Assembly: GCA_013287845.1 (NCBI GenBank)
Contig: JABDDA010000006.1
Coordinates: 1-43,842 of the forward strand
Direction: 5' to 3'
From: Gammaproteobacteria bacterium
GTDB taxonomy: Bacteria > Pseudomonadota > Gammaproteobacteria > DSM-16500
Length of the DNA stretch: 43,842 bases
A model generated the notes under the pieces. That model saw only the letters and a list, made by a program, of their open reading frames with translations, did no database searches and was not told the DNA's origin. Position numbers and translations under genes: made by a program. Shown in pieces: positions 14,711 to 25,042 of this stretch; positions within the stretch are counted from its first letter, which is position 1; each line of letters opens with the position of its first letter.

Positions 14711-17251
14711 TTAATACAATTTTTTTAACTCAAACAAAAATTCCCACGCCTCTCTCGGCGACATCGCATCCAAATCTAAGGATTTAATTTTTTCTAAAAA
14801 AGGATTTTCTTTTTCCATTGTTTGAAATTGAAATAAATCAACTTGCGCCGGAACACTTTGCTGCTCTAATTGTTTCAATTTCTTTTTCGCCAATTGAATC
14901 ACCGCACGCGGCACACCCGCTAATTGCGCCACTTGAATTCCATAACTTTGACTTGCAGCACCCTCTTTCACACGATGTAAAAAAATAATTTTTTCATTTT
15001 GTTCTGTCGCATCAAAATGAATATTTTTGACAGAAGATATTTCTTGTTCCAATGCAGTGAGTTCAAAATAATGCGTCGCAAATAATGTAAAACATTTTTT
15101 TTCACGCGCGAGATATTCTGCGCACGCAAACGCTAACGATAATCCATCAAACGTACTCGTACCTCGACCAATTTCATCCATCAACACTAAACTATTTTCA
15201 GTCGCGTTATGTAAAATATTAGCGGTCTCCGTCATTTCAACCATGAATGTTGAACGTCCACTCGCTAAATCATCTGCTGCACCAATGCGCGTAAAAATTC
15301 TATCAATCGATCCAATTCGTGCTGAAACAGCTGGAACAAAACTTCCCATCGCAGCTAACAAAACAATTAATGCAGTCTGCCGCATATAAGTGGATTTTCC
15401 GCCCATATTTGGGCCGGTAATGATTAACATTCGTTGCGGATCTTTTAATACAACATCATTTGCAACAAACGGTTGCGTTGAAACACTTTCCACAACAGGA
15501 TGACGTCCGCCGACAATTTCAATTCCTGATTGAGAAATTAATTCTGGACAAATTAAATTTAATGTATCAGCACGTTCTGAAAAATTTGTTAACACATCTA
15601 ATTCTGCAATCGCTTCTGCTGATGTTTGCAATGGAATTAAATATTCTAAAATTTTATCAAGTAATATTTCATACAATTCTTTTTCGCGCGCGAGTGCTTT
15701 TTCACGTGCAGTGAGTGCCTTATCTTCAAATGCTTTTAATTCAGGTGTAATAAATCGTTCTGCATTTTTTAATGTTTGACGACGAATATAATCTGCGGGT
15801 GCCCGCTCTGCTTGAAGACGACTGATTTCAATAAAATAACCATGCACGCGATTGTATCCCACTTTTAATGTTGAAAATCCCGTGCGATTTTTTTCGCGTT
15901 CTTCTAATTCTAATAAATAATTTCCTGCGTGCTCACTTAAACTGAGTAATTCATCGAGTGCGGCATCATATCCTTCTGCAATCACACCCCCATCACGAAT
16001 TGTAACAGGTGGATTTTCAACAATTGCTTTTTGTAATAATAAAAATAAATCGGGAAATTCATTGATATTTGCGCGCAGCTGATCCAGCAATGCAATATTA
16101 TTTTTTGAAGAAAGATTTTTTTGTAATGCCGGGAATTGATTTAATGTTTCACGTAGCTGTATTAAATCGCGCGGACGCGCTGTTTTTAATGCCACACGCG
16201 CAAGAATTCTTTCTAAATCTGAAATTTCATTTAAATGCGTTTGAATCAAACGATAAAATCTATCTTGTAATAATGCATGAATAACTTTTTGTCGTGCGCG
16301 AATGATTTCATGATTGCGTAGTGGACGATTCATCCAACGTTTTAATAATCGACTTCCCATTGCAGTTGATGTGCAATCAAAAACTGAAGCGAGTGTATTT
16401 TCATTTTTACCAGAAAAATTTGTAATAAGTTCTAAATTTTTTCGCGTAGCGGCATCTAAAATAATCGCCTCTTCACGTCGCTCAACATGAATGGCGCGAA
16501 TGTGAGGTAACGATGCACGTTGTGTTTCTTTAACATATTGTAATAACGATCCTGCTGCACACAATGCAACAGATAAATCTAAACATTGAAATGCAGCTAA
16601 ATCGAATGTTTGCATTTGCTGTGTTAACAAACGCACGCTGCTTTCAAATTCAAATTCCCACGGAGCACGACGACGAATTCTTTCGTGTGATAAAGAAAAT
16701 GTTGCATCATCACTCACTAAAATTTCTGCGGGTTGAATGCGCTCGAGTTCACTTAATAATGCTTCATGTCCTTCAATTTCTAATAAATTAAAACGTCCAC
16801 TGCTGATATCCAGTGTTGCAATTCCATAACGATTTTTTTGTAAATAAATGGCCGCTAAAAAATTATCAGAACGTTCTTCTAAAAATGCAGCATCACTCAC
16901 GGTGCCAGGTGTTAAAATGCGAACAACTTGTCGTTCAACAGGACCTACACTATTTTTGGGATCACCGATTTGTTCGCAAATCGCAACCGATAATCCATTA
17001 CGAATTAATTTTGCAATATAAGATTCTGCAGAATGAAATGGAACACCTGCCATCGGAATAGGATTTCCTGCAGAAGTCCCACGTGCTGTTAATGTAATAT
17101 CCAATAAACGCGCTGCTTTTTTTGCATCTTCAAAAAAAAGTTCGTAAAAATCACCCATGCGATAAAATAATAATGTGTCAGGAAAATCAGATTTAATGCG
17201 CAAATATTGCTGCATCATCGGTGTGTGTGAAACCTGTGTTGATTCTGTCAT
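14711..17251 (-). CDS. mutS: DNA mismatch repair protein MutS
   Basis: Recognises mismatches and starts methyl-directed repair with MutL. 846 residues from the chosen start. Visible: mismatch-reading Phe and Glu in MGDFYELF; ATPase Walker [10 protein letters not shown] around residue 613; [12 protein letters not shown] (Walker B and signature); [24 protein letters not shown] at 17251 fits the family; the GTG at 17299 would add 16 residues running into the cinA leader. It is divergent from cinA with about 74 bases between starts. The C-terminal tetramerisation part appears complete. Confidence 0.96.
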   Translation of the reverse strand: MTESTQVSHTPMMQQYLRIKSDFPDTLLFYRMGDFYELFFEDAKKAARLLDITLTARGTSAGNPIPMAGVPFHSAESYIAKLIRNGLSVAICEQIGDPKNSVGPVERQVVRILTPGTVSDAAFLEERSDNFLAAIYLQKNRYGIATLDISSGRFNLLEIEGHEALLSELERIQPAEILVSDDATFSLSHERIRRRAPWEFEFESSVRLLTQQMQTFDLAAFQCLDLSVALCAAGSLLQYVKETQRASLPHIRAIHVERREEAIILDAATRKNLELITNFSGKNENTLASVFDCTSTAMGSRLLKRWMNRPLRNHEIIRARQKVIHALLQDRFYRLIQTHLNEISDLERILARVALKTARPRDLIQLRETLNQFPALQKNLSSKNNIALLDQLRANINEFPDLFLLLQKAIVENPPVTIRDGGVIAEGYDAALDELLSLSEHAGNYLLELEEREKNRTGFSTLKVGYNRVHGYFIEISRLQAERAPADYIRRQTLKNAERFITPELKAFEDKALTAREKALAREKELYEILLDKILEYLIPLQTSAEAIAELDVLTNFSERADTLNLICPELISQSGIEIVGGRHPVVESVSTQPFVANDVVLKDPQRMLIITGPNMGGKSTYMRQTALIVLLAAMGSFVPAVSARIGSIDRIFTRIGAADDLASGRSTFMVEMTETANILHNATENSLVLMDEIGRGTSTFDGLSLAFACAEYLAREKKCFTLFATHYFELTALEQEISSVKNIHFDATEQNEKIIFLHRVKEGAASQSYGIQVAQLAGVPRAVIQLAKKKLKQLEQQSVPAQVDLFQFQTMEKENPFLEKIKSLDLDAMSPREAWEFLFELKKLY

Positions 17252-17325
17252 AAGCAAAAGAGATCCTTTTTTAGGTGGAATATAGTAATCTCTCTGCACA
17301 CAGAAAAATAGATGAGGTGTTGATT

Positions 17326-17811
17326 ATGTCTTTACATGCATTAGCAGAATCATTAGCACACGCATTGAAAGAAAAAAAATGGAAATTAGTGACAGCAGAA
17401 TCATGCACAGGCGGTGGATTAGCGTATTGGATTACCAATATTAGCGGAAGTTCAGAATGGTTTGATCGCGGATTGATTACTTACAGTGATAAATCAAAAG
17501 AAGAATTATTAAATGTGAACACGCATACCTTATCAGAACACGGCGCAGTGAGTGAAAAAACAGCGCGTGAAATGGCGGAAGGTGCATTGCATTTCAGTCA
17601 AGCGAATGTGAGTGTTGCAATTACAGGCATTGCAGGACCCGGTGGAGGATCGATTGAAAAACCCGTGGGAACCGTTTGGATTGCGATTGCATCATTAGAA
17701 AAAAAAACAGAAGCGAATGTTTTTATTTTTTCGGGAGATCGGTTTGCTATTCGAGAGCAAGCCATCATGATGGTAATCGAAAAATTATTAGTTTATTTAA
17801 GTTCACAATAA
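17326..17811 (+). CDS. pncC: Nicotinamide-nucleotide amidohydrolase (CinA C-terminal type)
   Basis: Deamidates nicotinamide mononucleotide to nicotinic acid mononucleotide in NAD recycling; often called CinA. 161 residues, so it lacks the N-terminal CinA domain. Motifs: TAESCTGGGLAYWIT with Ser26, and GIAGPGGGS...KPVGTVWIA. GAGG about 7 bases before ATG 17326 fixes the start. In related genomes it is followed directly by recA; here a 2.4-kb gene intervenes on the other strand. Confidence 0.92.
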   Translation: MSLHALAESLAHALKEKKWKLVTAESCTGGGLAYWITNISGSSEWFDRGLITYSDKSKEELLNVNTHTLSEHGAVSEKTAREMAEGALHFSQANVSVAITGIAGPGGGSIEKPVGTVWIAIASLEKKTEANVFIFSGDRFAIREQAIMMVIEKLLVYLSSQ

Positions 17812-17837
17812 AAAAAAGGGGCACAATGTGCCCCTTT
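17808..17837 (-). terminator. Rho-independent terminator
   Basis: AAAGGGGCACA and TGTGCCCCTTT form a strong GC stem. On the minus strand it is followed by a T-run, so it terminates the 17867-20257 gene. On the plus strand it lies just after pncC but lacks a good T-run. Confidence 0.8.
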
Positions 17838-17866
17838 AGGTGATGAAGAACAATAATAAATATTAC

Positions 17867-20257
17867 TTAACTTTTACTGTTTCTTCTTGATGGTGGTACT
17901 GGTGCAGATGTAGATGATGTAAGCGAACCACTTGCTGCAGCTGCTGCTGCAACATCTGCATCAATACGAGGAGTAGTATCAGCAGGATTACTACCACCAC
18001 CGGCTGTTGTCAATGAGACGGCACTAGCCATCATGACCATTTGCTCTGCACGCAGCACACCTGGCTTACATTTCTCTTTAAGATTACTAAACATTGTAGA
18101 GACTTTGCTGCAATCAGGTTTAGAAGGTGTAGGACATGTAAACGCTGGATCAAAACACGCTTTACTGTGTTTCCACATTAAGTAAGGCACGTTCACAACA
18201 GTGGCTGCAACTGCAAATATTGTCGCCATCATTGTCAGATCACGACGTTCAGCTGAGAAATCCTCATTCACTAATCCATTTTGATTGTTGAACAATTCAA
18301 ACTTCGCGAAAATAGCGCACAATCCTGTGATTAATCCCGCAAATGCAGTCCAACGAAGAACAGAAGGCGCTGCCGCTTTTAATATTTGTTTACCACTAGG
18401 CGCAGCTACTACACCAACATTATGGGTATCACCACTAGCAGGCGCTGCTGCTGAAATAGATTGATAGCCTGCACCAACACTTCGCGCAACAAGATTATCG
18501 AGCGGTGTTTCACGTGTTGTGAAATAATTCGCTGCCATATCTGCTGCATATTGAAGAGCAAATGCGAGTGGTAAGAAATACCAATTCGATACCAATGCAG
18601 CTTGACCTGCAAGAATAAATATTTCTCTCATGAATAATGTAAAAATCATGGTTTGAGCAAAATTCACTGCATCATTAACAGAATATTGCTGCCATGTTTG
18701 TTGTACTTCATTTTTAATAAATGAAATAGGATTTCTACCGAAACCACGATAAGCATGAAGAAGAGTTTCAGCAGTGTAATAAATACTCACAGAGATCACT
18801 GTTGAAGTCACTGCTAAAACAGACGCTGCTTGATTGTGATTTAAGTCTAACAATTGGTAGGTATTATCATTGGTGCCCAATGAATAAGATGCATCAGTTC
18901 CATTACCAAATGGATCTGTTCCATTATTAAATGCACCGGAATTATCTGGATGCACAATGAAATCATACGGATTTTTTACTGCAGCATAAACACCTGCAAA
19001 TACGAAAGAAAGTGCGGTAGTAATGACTACAGGCGCCCAATGTCCGTATTTACCTGAACGTGTTTTACCTTCTGCAGTTTTATGGTTCGACAGTTTTAAA
19101 TTTCCTTGAGCATTTGTATTCGCCCACATTCTAGCCGTACGCATTAAAAGCATAAGATAAAGAGGAATCACAAATGGCAAGAATGCATAAACAAATTTAG
19201 TTCCCATATTGTTATCGGCATCTTCCTTCGCGTAATTCGCATAAGTTAATGCAGCTAATGATGTTGCAAGAGGAACAGGATCAAGCGCTTGTGCGAATGA
19301 CTGCACAAGACGTTTTTTTGTACCTACGTTATAGCGTGTTGATGAAAAATTGCCACGGTCCATCAAGCTCTTCTCTTCCCCCCCATTATCACCGCTCGAT
19401 GCTCTTAATGCGGCTGCTGCATCTGCTTTTCTTTTTGTTTCCGCTTCTATTTCTGCTTCTATGGCTGCTTCATCTGCTTTTCTTTTTACTTCCGCTGCTT
19501 CGGCTTCATTTGCTTTTCTTTTGCTTTCTGCTAATTCTTCCCTTCTTTTCTCTTCTTCACTTTTTGCTGTTGATGCGGTTGTTGTTATTGGAGAAGATGA
19601 TGCAGGAGTTGCTACTGCTGTTGGAGCTGAAGATAATGCAGGAGTTTCTGATGATGATGTTGCTGCTGCTGTTATTGGAGCTGAAGATGATGGAGTTGGA
19701 GTAACTGCTGCTGCGGCAATTGTGGATGCTGCATCATCTGCTTTTCTTTTGCTTTCTGCTGCTTCGGCTTCGATTCGTGCTTCTAATTCTGCTCTTTGTC
19801 TTTCGCGTTCAACTTTTGTTAGTCTTTCGTGTTCAGCGGCTGCTGCTTTTGCTTCTGCTGCTCTTCGTCGTTGTCTTTCCTGTTCTGCTACCATCTTAGA
19901 TATAGCTTCTTCTCTTGTTTTAAGTGCTGCGGCGGCTGCTGCTGATTCATCATCTTCTTCTGCATCATCAGGTGGTGGAGGTGGATTATTTACAGCTGCA
20001 GTTGCGCTTTTTACTGGAGGTTTTACAACTTCAGCTTTTTTATCGTCTTTTTTTTGTGGCTGAGCACCTGATTTAGCTGTGCCTGTTTTTCCGCCCACTG
20101 TTGCTGTTGCTGCTGCTGCTGAATCGGATAAAGAAGCTGGAGTACTTGATGGTTGTTGTTGATCACCTTCTACTGGCTCAAGGAGTGGCAAAGCGTCTGT
20201 TGCGTCTATAACTGCAGATGCTGTATCTTGTGTCATTGCTGATGCTGATGCGGCCAT
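17867..20257 (-). CDS. Unknown Ala-rich coiled-coil and multi-pass membrane protein
   Basis: 796 residues from ATG 20257 (MAASASAMTQD); GAGG nine bases before it is better than anything before ATG 20299. Residues ~1-300 are low complexity and rich in Ala, Glu, Lys, Ser, with a Pro run and a charged coiled-coil region containing four repeats of the form E-x-KRKA-[DN]. Residues ~345-690 hold about six or seven hydrophobic helices (for example KFVYAFLPFVIPLYLMLLM). The C-terminus is soluble and Ser-rich, ending RRNSKS. I do not recognise a family. It has its own terminator and a PmrA-box-like site with a -10 (TACAAT) ten bases beyond it, so it is a candidate secreted membrane-targeting effector. 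It interrupts the usual cinA-recA neighbourhood. Confidence 0.75.
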   Translation of the reverse strand: MAASASAMTQDTASAVIDATDALPLLEPVEGDQQQPSSTPASLSDSAAAATATVGGKTGTAKSGAQPQKKDDKKAEVVKPPVKSATAAVNNPPPPPDDAEEDDESAAAAAALKTREEAISKMVAEQERQRRRAAEAKAAAAEHERLTKVERERQRAELEARIEAEAAESKRKADDAASTIAAAAVTPTPSSSAPITAAATSSSETPALSSAPTAVATPASSSPITTTASTAKSEEEKRREELAESKRKANEAEAAEVKRKADEAAIEAEIEAETKRKADAAAALRASSGDNGGEEKSLMDRGNFSSTRYNVGTKKRLVQSFAQALDPVPLATSLAALTYANYAKEDADNNMGTKFVYAFLPFVIPLYLMLLMRTARMWANTNAQGNLKLSNHKTAEGKTRSGKYGHWAPVVITTALSFVFAGVYAAVKNPYDFIVHPDNSGAFNNGTDPFGNGTDASYSLGTNDNTYQLLDLNHNQAASVLAVTSTVISVSIYYTAETLLHAYRGFGRNPISFIKNEVQQTWQQYSVNDAVNFAQTMIFTLFMREIFILAGQAALVSNWYFLPLAFALQYAADMAANYFTTRETPLDNLVARSVGAGYQSISAAAPASGDTHNVGVVAAPSGKQILKAAAPSVLRWTAFAGLITGLCAIFAKFELFNNQNGLVNEDFSAERRDLTMMATIFAVAATVVNVPYLMWKHSKACFDPAFTCPTPSKPDCSKVSTMFSNLKEKCKPGVLRAEQMVMMASAVSLTTAGGGSNPADTTPRIDADVAAAAAASGSLTSSTSAPVPPSRRNSKS

Positions 20258-20357
20258 AAATATTAACCTCGTAAAAATAGTTAGTTGATTTAAATTCATC
20301 CTGAAATATAATGAGGGGCTGCTAAAAAAACTTTCTCACTAATATTTTCCGAAGCAC

Positions 20358-20390
20358 ATTGTAAAGCACAAATCTTAAGGAAATCTTAAG
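20358..20390 (-). promoter_or_regulatory. PmrA-box-like site and -10 of the membrane protein gene
   Basis: CTTAAG-GAAAT-CTTAAG at 20374-20390 fits YTTAAK-N5-YTTAAK, the form bound by the response regulator PmrA, which controls Dot/Icm effectors in Legionella and Coxiella. On the minus strand it is followed, after exactly ten bases, by TACAAT (20363-20358). The half-sites are palindromic, so the box could also serve the plus strand (recA). Confidence 0.6.
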
Positions 20391-20455
20391 AGAATAAATA
20401 TTTTTTAGCATAAATTCTGCACAAAAAAAATTTTTGCCATCAAGAAATTAAAACA

Positions 20456-20483
20456 TTGCATTTCATTTTCGCTCGTCTATTAT
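20456..20483 (+). promoter_or_regulatory. Probable recA promoter
   Basis: TTGCAT (20456-20461) and TATTAT (20478-20483) with a 16-base spacer, 31 bases before the recA start. I see no CTGT-N8-ACAG LexA operator near it. Confidence 0.5.
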
Positions 20484-20514
20484 CAATCAAATAATTTTAT
20501 TAAGGACTCTACCA

Positions 20515-21564
20515 ATGGAAGAAAACAGAAAAAAAGCACTCAGCGCTGCACTCAGTCAAATTGAAAAACAATTTGGAAAAGGATCTGTCATGCGTTTAGG
20601 CGATGACACAACCATTCGCGATATTGAAGTGGTATCAACCGGTTCACTTGCTTTAGATATTGCATTAGGAATTGGCGGTTTACCTCGCGGTCGCGTTGTT
20701 GAAATTTATGGTCCAGAATCATCAGGAAAAACAACACTCACATTACAAGTCATCGCATCATGTCAACGACTCGGTGGAACCGCTGCATTTGTGGATGCAG
20801 AACATGCACTTGATCCTGCTTATGCAAAACGGTTAGGTGTTGATGTCGATTCATTATTAGTGTCACAACCCGATACAGGTGAACAAGCATTAGAAATTAC
20901 CGATATGTTAGTACGTTCTAATGCAGTGGATGTTGTGATTGTGGATTCTGTTGCTGCACTCACACCCAAAGCGGAAATTGAAGGTGAAATGGGTGATCAA
21001 CACATGGGATTACAAGCACGTTTAATGTCACAAGCATTACGTAAACTCACTGCGAATATTAAACGTTCTAATACACTTGTCGTTTTTATTAATCAAATTC
21101 GAATGAAAATTGGTGTGGTATTTGGAAATCCTGAAACAACCACGGGTGGAAATGCATTAAAATTTTATGCCTCTGTGCGTTTAGATATTCGTCGAATTGG
21201 TAGTGTCAAACAAGGCGAAGAAATTATTGGAAGTGAAACACGCGTAAAAGTTGTTAAAAATAAAGTGGCGCCTCCTTTCCGACAAGCTGAATTTGAAATT
21301 CTTTATAACGAAGGTATTTCACGTGAAGGTGAAATTATTGAACTCGGCGTGCTGCATGGATTTATTGATAAAGCGGGCGCGTGGTTTAGTTACAATAATC
21401 AACGCATCGGTCAAGGCAAAGAAAATGCGCGAATTTATTTGAAAGAACATCCTGAAGCAGCAAAAGAAATTGAAAGTAAATTGCGTGCGAAATTATTAGT
21501 CGACGCGGTGAAAAGTTCACCGAGAATGGAAGAAGAGGAAGAGGAAGAAGAAACAGAAGCGTAG
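20515..21564 (+). CDS. recA: Recombinase RecA
   Basis: ATP-dependent strand-exchange protein for homologous recombination. 349 residues with Walker [10 protein letters not shown] (66-74), [11 protein letters not shown] (Walker B), the DNA loop [10 protein letters not shown] and an acidic tail ending [16 protein letters not shown] about 9 bases before the ATG. recX follows after the repeat cluster at 21570-21787. Confidence 0.98.
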   Translation: MEENRKKALSAALSQIEKQFGKGSVMRLGDDTTIRDIEVVSTGSLALDIALGIGGLPRGRVVEIYGPESSGKTTLTLQVIASCQRLGGTAAFVDAEHALDPAYAKRLGVDVDSLLVSQPDTGEQALEITDMLVRSNAVDVVIVDSVAALTPKAEIEGEMGDQHMGLQARLMSQALRKLTANIKRSNTLVVFINQIRMKIGVVFGNPETTTGGNALKFYASVRLDIRRIGSVKQGEEIIGSETRVKVVKNKVAPPFRQAEFEILYNEGISREGEIIELGVLHGFIDKAGAWFSYNNQRIGQGKENARIYLKEHPEAAKEIESKLRAKLLVDAVKSSPRMEEEEEEEETEA

Positions 21565-21569
21565 AAAGC

Positions 21570-21787
21570 TGTCATGCCAGCCGAGCGCGAAGCGCGAGAG
21601 ATGGCATCCAGGTACATAAAATAAAAATATTCAGCTGTCATGCCAGCGTGCTTTTAGCTGGCATCCAGTTATATTAAAAATAAAAATATTCAGCTGTCAT
21701 GCCAGCGTGCTTTTAGCTGGCATCCAGTGACTTTTAAAAAAGCCACTGGATGCCACCTCTCGCAAAAAACGCTCGGCTGGCATGACA
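21570..21787. repeat. Cluster of three TGTCATGCCAGC repeats between recA and recX
   Basis: Units begin at 21570, 21636 and 21695. The first is GTCATGCCAGCCGAGCGCGA... to about 21611; the second (to about 21668) and the start of the third share TGTCATGCCAGCGTGCTTTT. The spacers both end TAAAAATATTCAGC, showing tandem duplication. The third unit (21695-21787) is the full 93-bp element also found at 3071-3163. The cluster directly abuts recX and could attenuate read-through from recA. Confidence 0.85.
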
Positions 21788-21806
21788 AATGATTGAGAAA
21801 TTTCTC

Positions 21807-22244
21807 ATGCCACAAACCAACCTCCACCGCACCGCCCTTAACTTACTCGCCCGCCGCGAACATTCGCAAAAAGAATTATTCCGAAAATTATTACAAAAAA
21901 AATTTCCAGCAGAAGAAATTGAAATTGTTTTAAAAAAACTAACACAAGAAAATTTACTCAATGAAAATCGCTTCATTGAAAATTATATTCATTTCAGAAG
22001 TAAAAAAGGCTACGGCCCCATACGCATTCAATTAGAATTATTAGAACGCGGCATTCCAGAAATAGAAATCGAAAAATTTCTTTCACCCAATAGTGCGCAC
22101 TGGTTTCAAGCAGCTAACCACGTTTGGCAAAAACGTTTTAAAAATAAATTACCCACTGATTTCAAAACGCGCGCACAGCAAATGCGGTTTTTGCAACACC
22201 GAGGTTTCACAATAGAACAAATTGAAAAAATATTTTTTGAATGA
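21807..22244 (+). CDS. recX: Regulatory protein RecX
   Basis: Small helical modulator that inhibits RecA filaments. 145 residues from ATG 21807 (MPQTNLHRTALNLLARREHSQ), with the typical three-helix repeats (RREHSQKELFRKL...; GYGPIRIQLELLERGI; RAQQMRFLQHRGFT). An in-frame ATG at 21789 would add six residues but lies against the repeat edge without a ribosome binding site. Position after recA supports the name. Confidence 0.9.
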   Translation: MPQTNLHRTALNLLARREHSQKELFRKLLQKKFPAEEIEIVLKKLTQENLLNENRFIENYIHFRSKKGYGPIRIQLELLERGIPEIEIEKFLSPNSAHWFQAANHVWQKRFKNKLPTDFKTRAQQMRFLQHRGFTIEQIEKIFFE

Positions 22245-22276
22245 CACTCAAACTTGTAACAAACTTTTGAGCACAG

Positions 22277-22370
22277 ATCCGAGCCGCGCGCTAAGCCAAG
22301 CGTGTATGCTCTAACTAACTTCTCGGTAATTAAGAACTTGTACACGCTTGGCTTAGCGCGCGGCTCGGAT
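22277..22370. repeat. Large hairpin repeat, second copy
   Basis: 94-bp inverted repeat from ATCCGAGCCGCGCGCTAAGC to its complement ending GCGCGGCTCGGAT. Compared with 13804-13895 the arms differ at several places, yet each change is matched on the other arm, and the loop is reverse-complemented. Both copies are followed by CCTCTCGCAA. Located between recX and alaS. Confidence 0.85.
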
Positions 22371-22458
22371 CCTCTCGCAAAAAGTTAAAACTTCAATTGA
22401 AGATCCCCAAAATATCACCCATAATGCATGGTTTAAAATTTTTAATAATCGAATATTT

Positions 22459-25032
22459 ATGTCGAACAAAACATGTTTAACCGCCAACGAAATTCGCACC
22501 GAATTTTTAAATTATTTCAAAAAAAATAATCACACCATCGTGCCCTCTTCTTCTTTAATTCCAGGCAACGATCCCACTTTATTATTTACCAATTCCGGCA
22601 TGGTGCAATTTAAAGATGTTTTTCTCGGAAAAGATCCACGCCCTTACACACGCGCCACGTCTTCACAACGTTGCGTGCGCGCAGGCGGAAAACACAATGA
22701 TTTAGAACGCGTCGGTTACACTGCACGTCACCACACTTTTTTTGAAATGTTAGGCAATTTTAGTTTCGGTGATTATTTTAAAAAAGAAGCGATTCAATTT
22801 GCGTGGACCTTCCTCACCGATATTTTACATCTTCCTCCTGAAAAATTATGGGTGACTGTTTTTCATGAAGATAAAGAAGCAGAAAAAATTTGGTTAAATG
22901 AAATGAAAATTAATCCCACACGTTTTACACGATGTGGTGAGAAAGATAATTTTTGGTCGATGGGCCCGACAGGTCCTTGCGGTCCGTGCACAGAAATTTT
23001 TTATGATCATGGTGATCACATCTGGGGCGGTCCTCCTGGCAGTGCAGAAGAAGATGGAGATCGTTACGTTGAAATTTGGAATTTAGTGTTCATGCAATTT
23101 AATCGCACTGCGGATGGAACACTTTTACCTTTACCGAAACCCTCTGTTGATACAGGAATGGGATTAGAACGCATTTCAGCTGTGATGCAAGGTGTCACTA
23201 ATAATTATGACATTGATATTTTCCGACACATTATTCAATTCACAGCTAATCTTGCACAAATAAAAGAATTAGAAAATTTTTCTTTACGCGTCATTGCAGA
23301 TCATATTCGTTCATGCGCATTTTTAATTACCGATGGTGTATTACCTTCTAATGAAGGTCGCGGTTATGTGTTACGCAGAATTATGCGACGCGCATTACGT
23401 CACGGAAATAAATTAGGATTAACAGATCCCTTCTTTTTTAAATTAGTAAAACCACTCGCAGATAAAATGGGTGAAGCGTATCCTGTTTTAATTCAATCAC
23501 AAAAACAAATAGAAAAAATAATTCTTCAAGAAGAAGAACAATTCAGCCAAACACTTTCGCAAGGAATAAAATTATTTGATCAAGTGATTAATCAATTACA
23601 CGGAAAATTAATTCCAGGCGATATTATTTTTAAATTATATGATACGTATGGTTTTCCTGTGGATTTAACAGCTGATATGGCGCGTGAACGTTCACTTGAA
23701 ATTGATATCGCTGGATTTGAATCTGCAATGGAAGAACAACGCAAACGTTCTCGCTCATCCAGCCAATTTGAAGCCGATTATCAAACAGGCGCGAACATTG
23801 AACATCCCACTGAATTTACCGGCTATCATAATTTATCTGAAAAATTCAGCGGAAAAATTCTTGCACTGTATCGCGACGGAAACCCTGTTGATACTTTAAA
23901 AACAAGCGAAAAAGGTTCTGTCATTTTAGATTGCACACCGTTTTATGCAGAATCCGGCGGACAAGTTGGTGACACAGGATTATTACATTTTGAAAATAAT
24001 TTTTTTCGCGTGCACGATACGATTAAACAAGGTCAAGCACACGTACATTTAGGAAAAATGGAAAAAGGAAATTTTCATCTCAATGAAAAAATTTTTGCGG
24101 AAGTCGATAACAAACGTCGCGCAGCCACCGTATTAAATCATTCTGCAACACATTTATTACACATGGTGCTAAGACAAGTCTTAGGTGATCACGTCATTCA
24201 AAAAGGTTCTCTCGTTGAACCAGAACGATTACGTTTTGATTTTTCTCATTCATCACCCCTCACGCACGAAGAAATAAAAATTATTGAGCAACGCGTGAAT
24301 GAAGAAATTCGAAATAATAATGAAGCGCATGTTCATGTCACCACACCTGAAAAAGCTATTGCCGAAGGTGCGATGGCGTTATTCGGAGAAAAATACGGTG
24401 ATGAAGTTCGTGTTGTAAAATTCGGTAATTCTGTTGAATTATGTGGTGGCACACACGCACATCGCACCGGTGATATTGGATTTTTTAAAATTATTTCTGA
24501 ATCAGGTGTCGCTGCTGGCATTCGTCGTCTTGAAGCCGTCACCGGAGAAGGCGCATTACTGTGGATTGAAAAACGCGAAGAAGAATTCAATCAAAAAAAT
24601 TCTCTCGCGAATGAACGCGTACGCACATTAGAAAAACAATTAGAACAATTCAAAGATAAATTAGCAGCACACGCAGGAGAATCGTTAGCATCTGAAGCAA
24701 TCGATATTTCCGGCACAAAAATATTAGTAAAAAAATTAGAAGGGATGGATCCAAAATCATTACGTGATATTGTGGATCAATTAAAAAATAAATTACACAC
24801 AGCTGTGATTGTGTTAGCTGTTGTAAAAGAAAATAAAGTGAGTGTCGTTGCAGGTGTCACTGAAAATTGTATTCAAAAAATAAAAGCGGGTGAATTAGTC
24901 AATCACGTTGCTGTTAAAATTGGTGGAAAAGGTGGTGGAAGAAATGATCTTGCTGAAGCAGGTGGAAATCAACCGGAACAATTAGATAATGCATTGCATT
25001 CTGTTCTAAAAGAAATAAAAGAAAAATTTTAG
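22459..25032 (+). CDS. alaS: Alanyl-tRNA synthetase
   Basis: Charges tRNA-Ala and edits Ser/Gly mischarging. 857 residues: class II catalytic domain (start [52 protein letters not shown]), editing-site motifs HSATH (561-565) and CGGTH (Cys662-His666), and the C-Ala domain with [15 protein letters not shown]. No clear ribosome binding site precedes the ATG. Shares the direction and likely the transcript of recA-recX and lysC. Confidence 0.97.
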   Translation: MSNKTCLTANEIRTEFLNYFKKNNHTIVPSSSLIPGNDPTLLFTNSGMVQFKDVFLGKDPRPYTRATSSQRCVRAGGKHNDLERVGYTARHHTFFEMLGNFSFGDYFKKEAIQFAWTFLTDILHLPPEKLWVTVFHEDKEAEKIWLNEMKINPTRFTRCGEKDNFWSMGPTGPCGPCTEIFYDHGDHIWGGPPGSAEEDGDRYVEIWNLVFMQFNRTADGTLLPLPKPSVDTGMGLERISAVMQGVTNNYDIDIFRHIIQFTANLAQIKELENFSLRVIADHIRSCAFLITDGVLPSNEGRGYVLRRIMRRALRHGNKLGLTDPFFFKLVKPLADKMGEAYPVLIQSQKQIEKIILQEEEQFSQTLSQGIKLFDQVINQLHGKLIPGDIIFKLYDTYGFPVDLTADMARERSLEIDIAGFESAMEEQRKRSRSSSQFEADYQTGANIEHPTEFTGYHNLSEKFSGKILALYRDGNPVDTLKTSEKGSVILDCTPFYAESGGQVGDTGLLHFENNFFRVHDTIKQGQAHVHLGKMEKGNFHLNEKIFAEVDNKRRAATVLNHSATHLLHMVLRQVLGDHVIQKGSLVEPERLRFDFSHSSPLTHEEIKIIEQRVNEEIRNNNEAHVHVTTPEKAIAEGAMALFGEKYGDEVRVVKFGNSVELCGGTHAHRTGDIGFFKIISESGVAAGIRRLEAVTGEGALLWIEKREEEFNQKNSLANERVRTLEKQLEQFKDKLAAHAGESLASEAIDISGTKILVKKLEGMDPKSLRDIVDQLKNKLHTAVIVLAVVKENKVSVVAGVTENCIQKIKAGELVNHVAVKIGGKGGGRNDLAEAGGNQPEQLDNALHSVLKEIKEKF

Positions 25033-25042
25033 GTAATTATTT

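Noticed and set aside
19249-20063. Long plus-strand frames opposite the Ala-rich membrane protein gene
   Set aside because: They are antisense of GC-biased triplet repeats (Ser/Ala- or Leu-rich), with no family resemblance or ribosome binding site.
20374-20390. CTTAAG direct repeat as a recA SOS box
   Set aside because: It does not fit CTGT-N8-ACAG and recurs upstream of the ankyrin gene; PmrA form fits better.
3071-21787. TGTCATGCCAGC repeats as a CRISPR array
   Set aside because: The units are palindromic, unequal in length, and have related AT-rich spacers; no cas genes.
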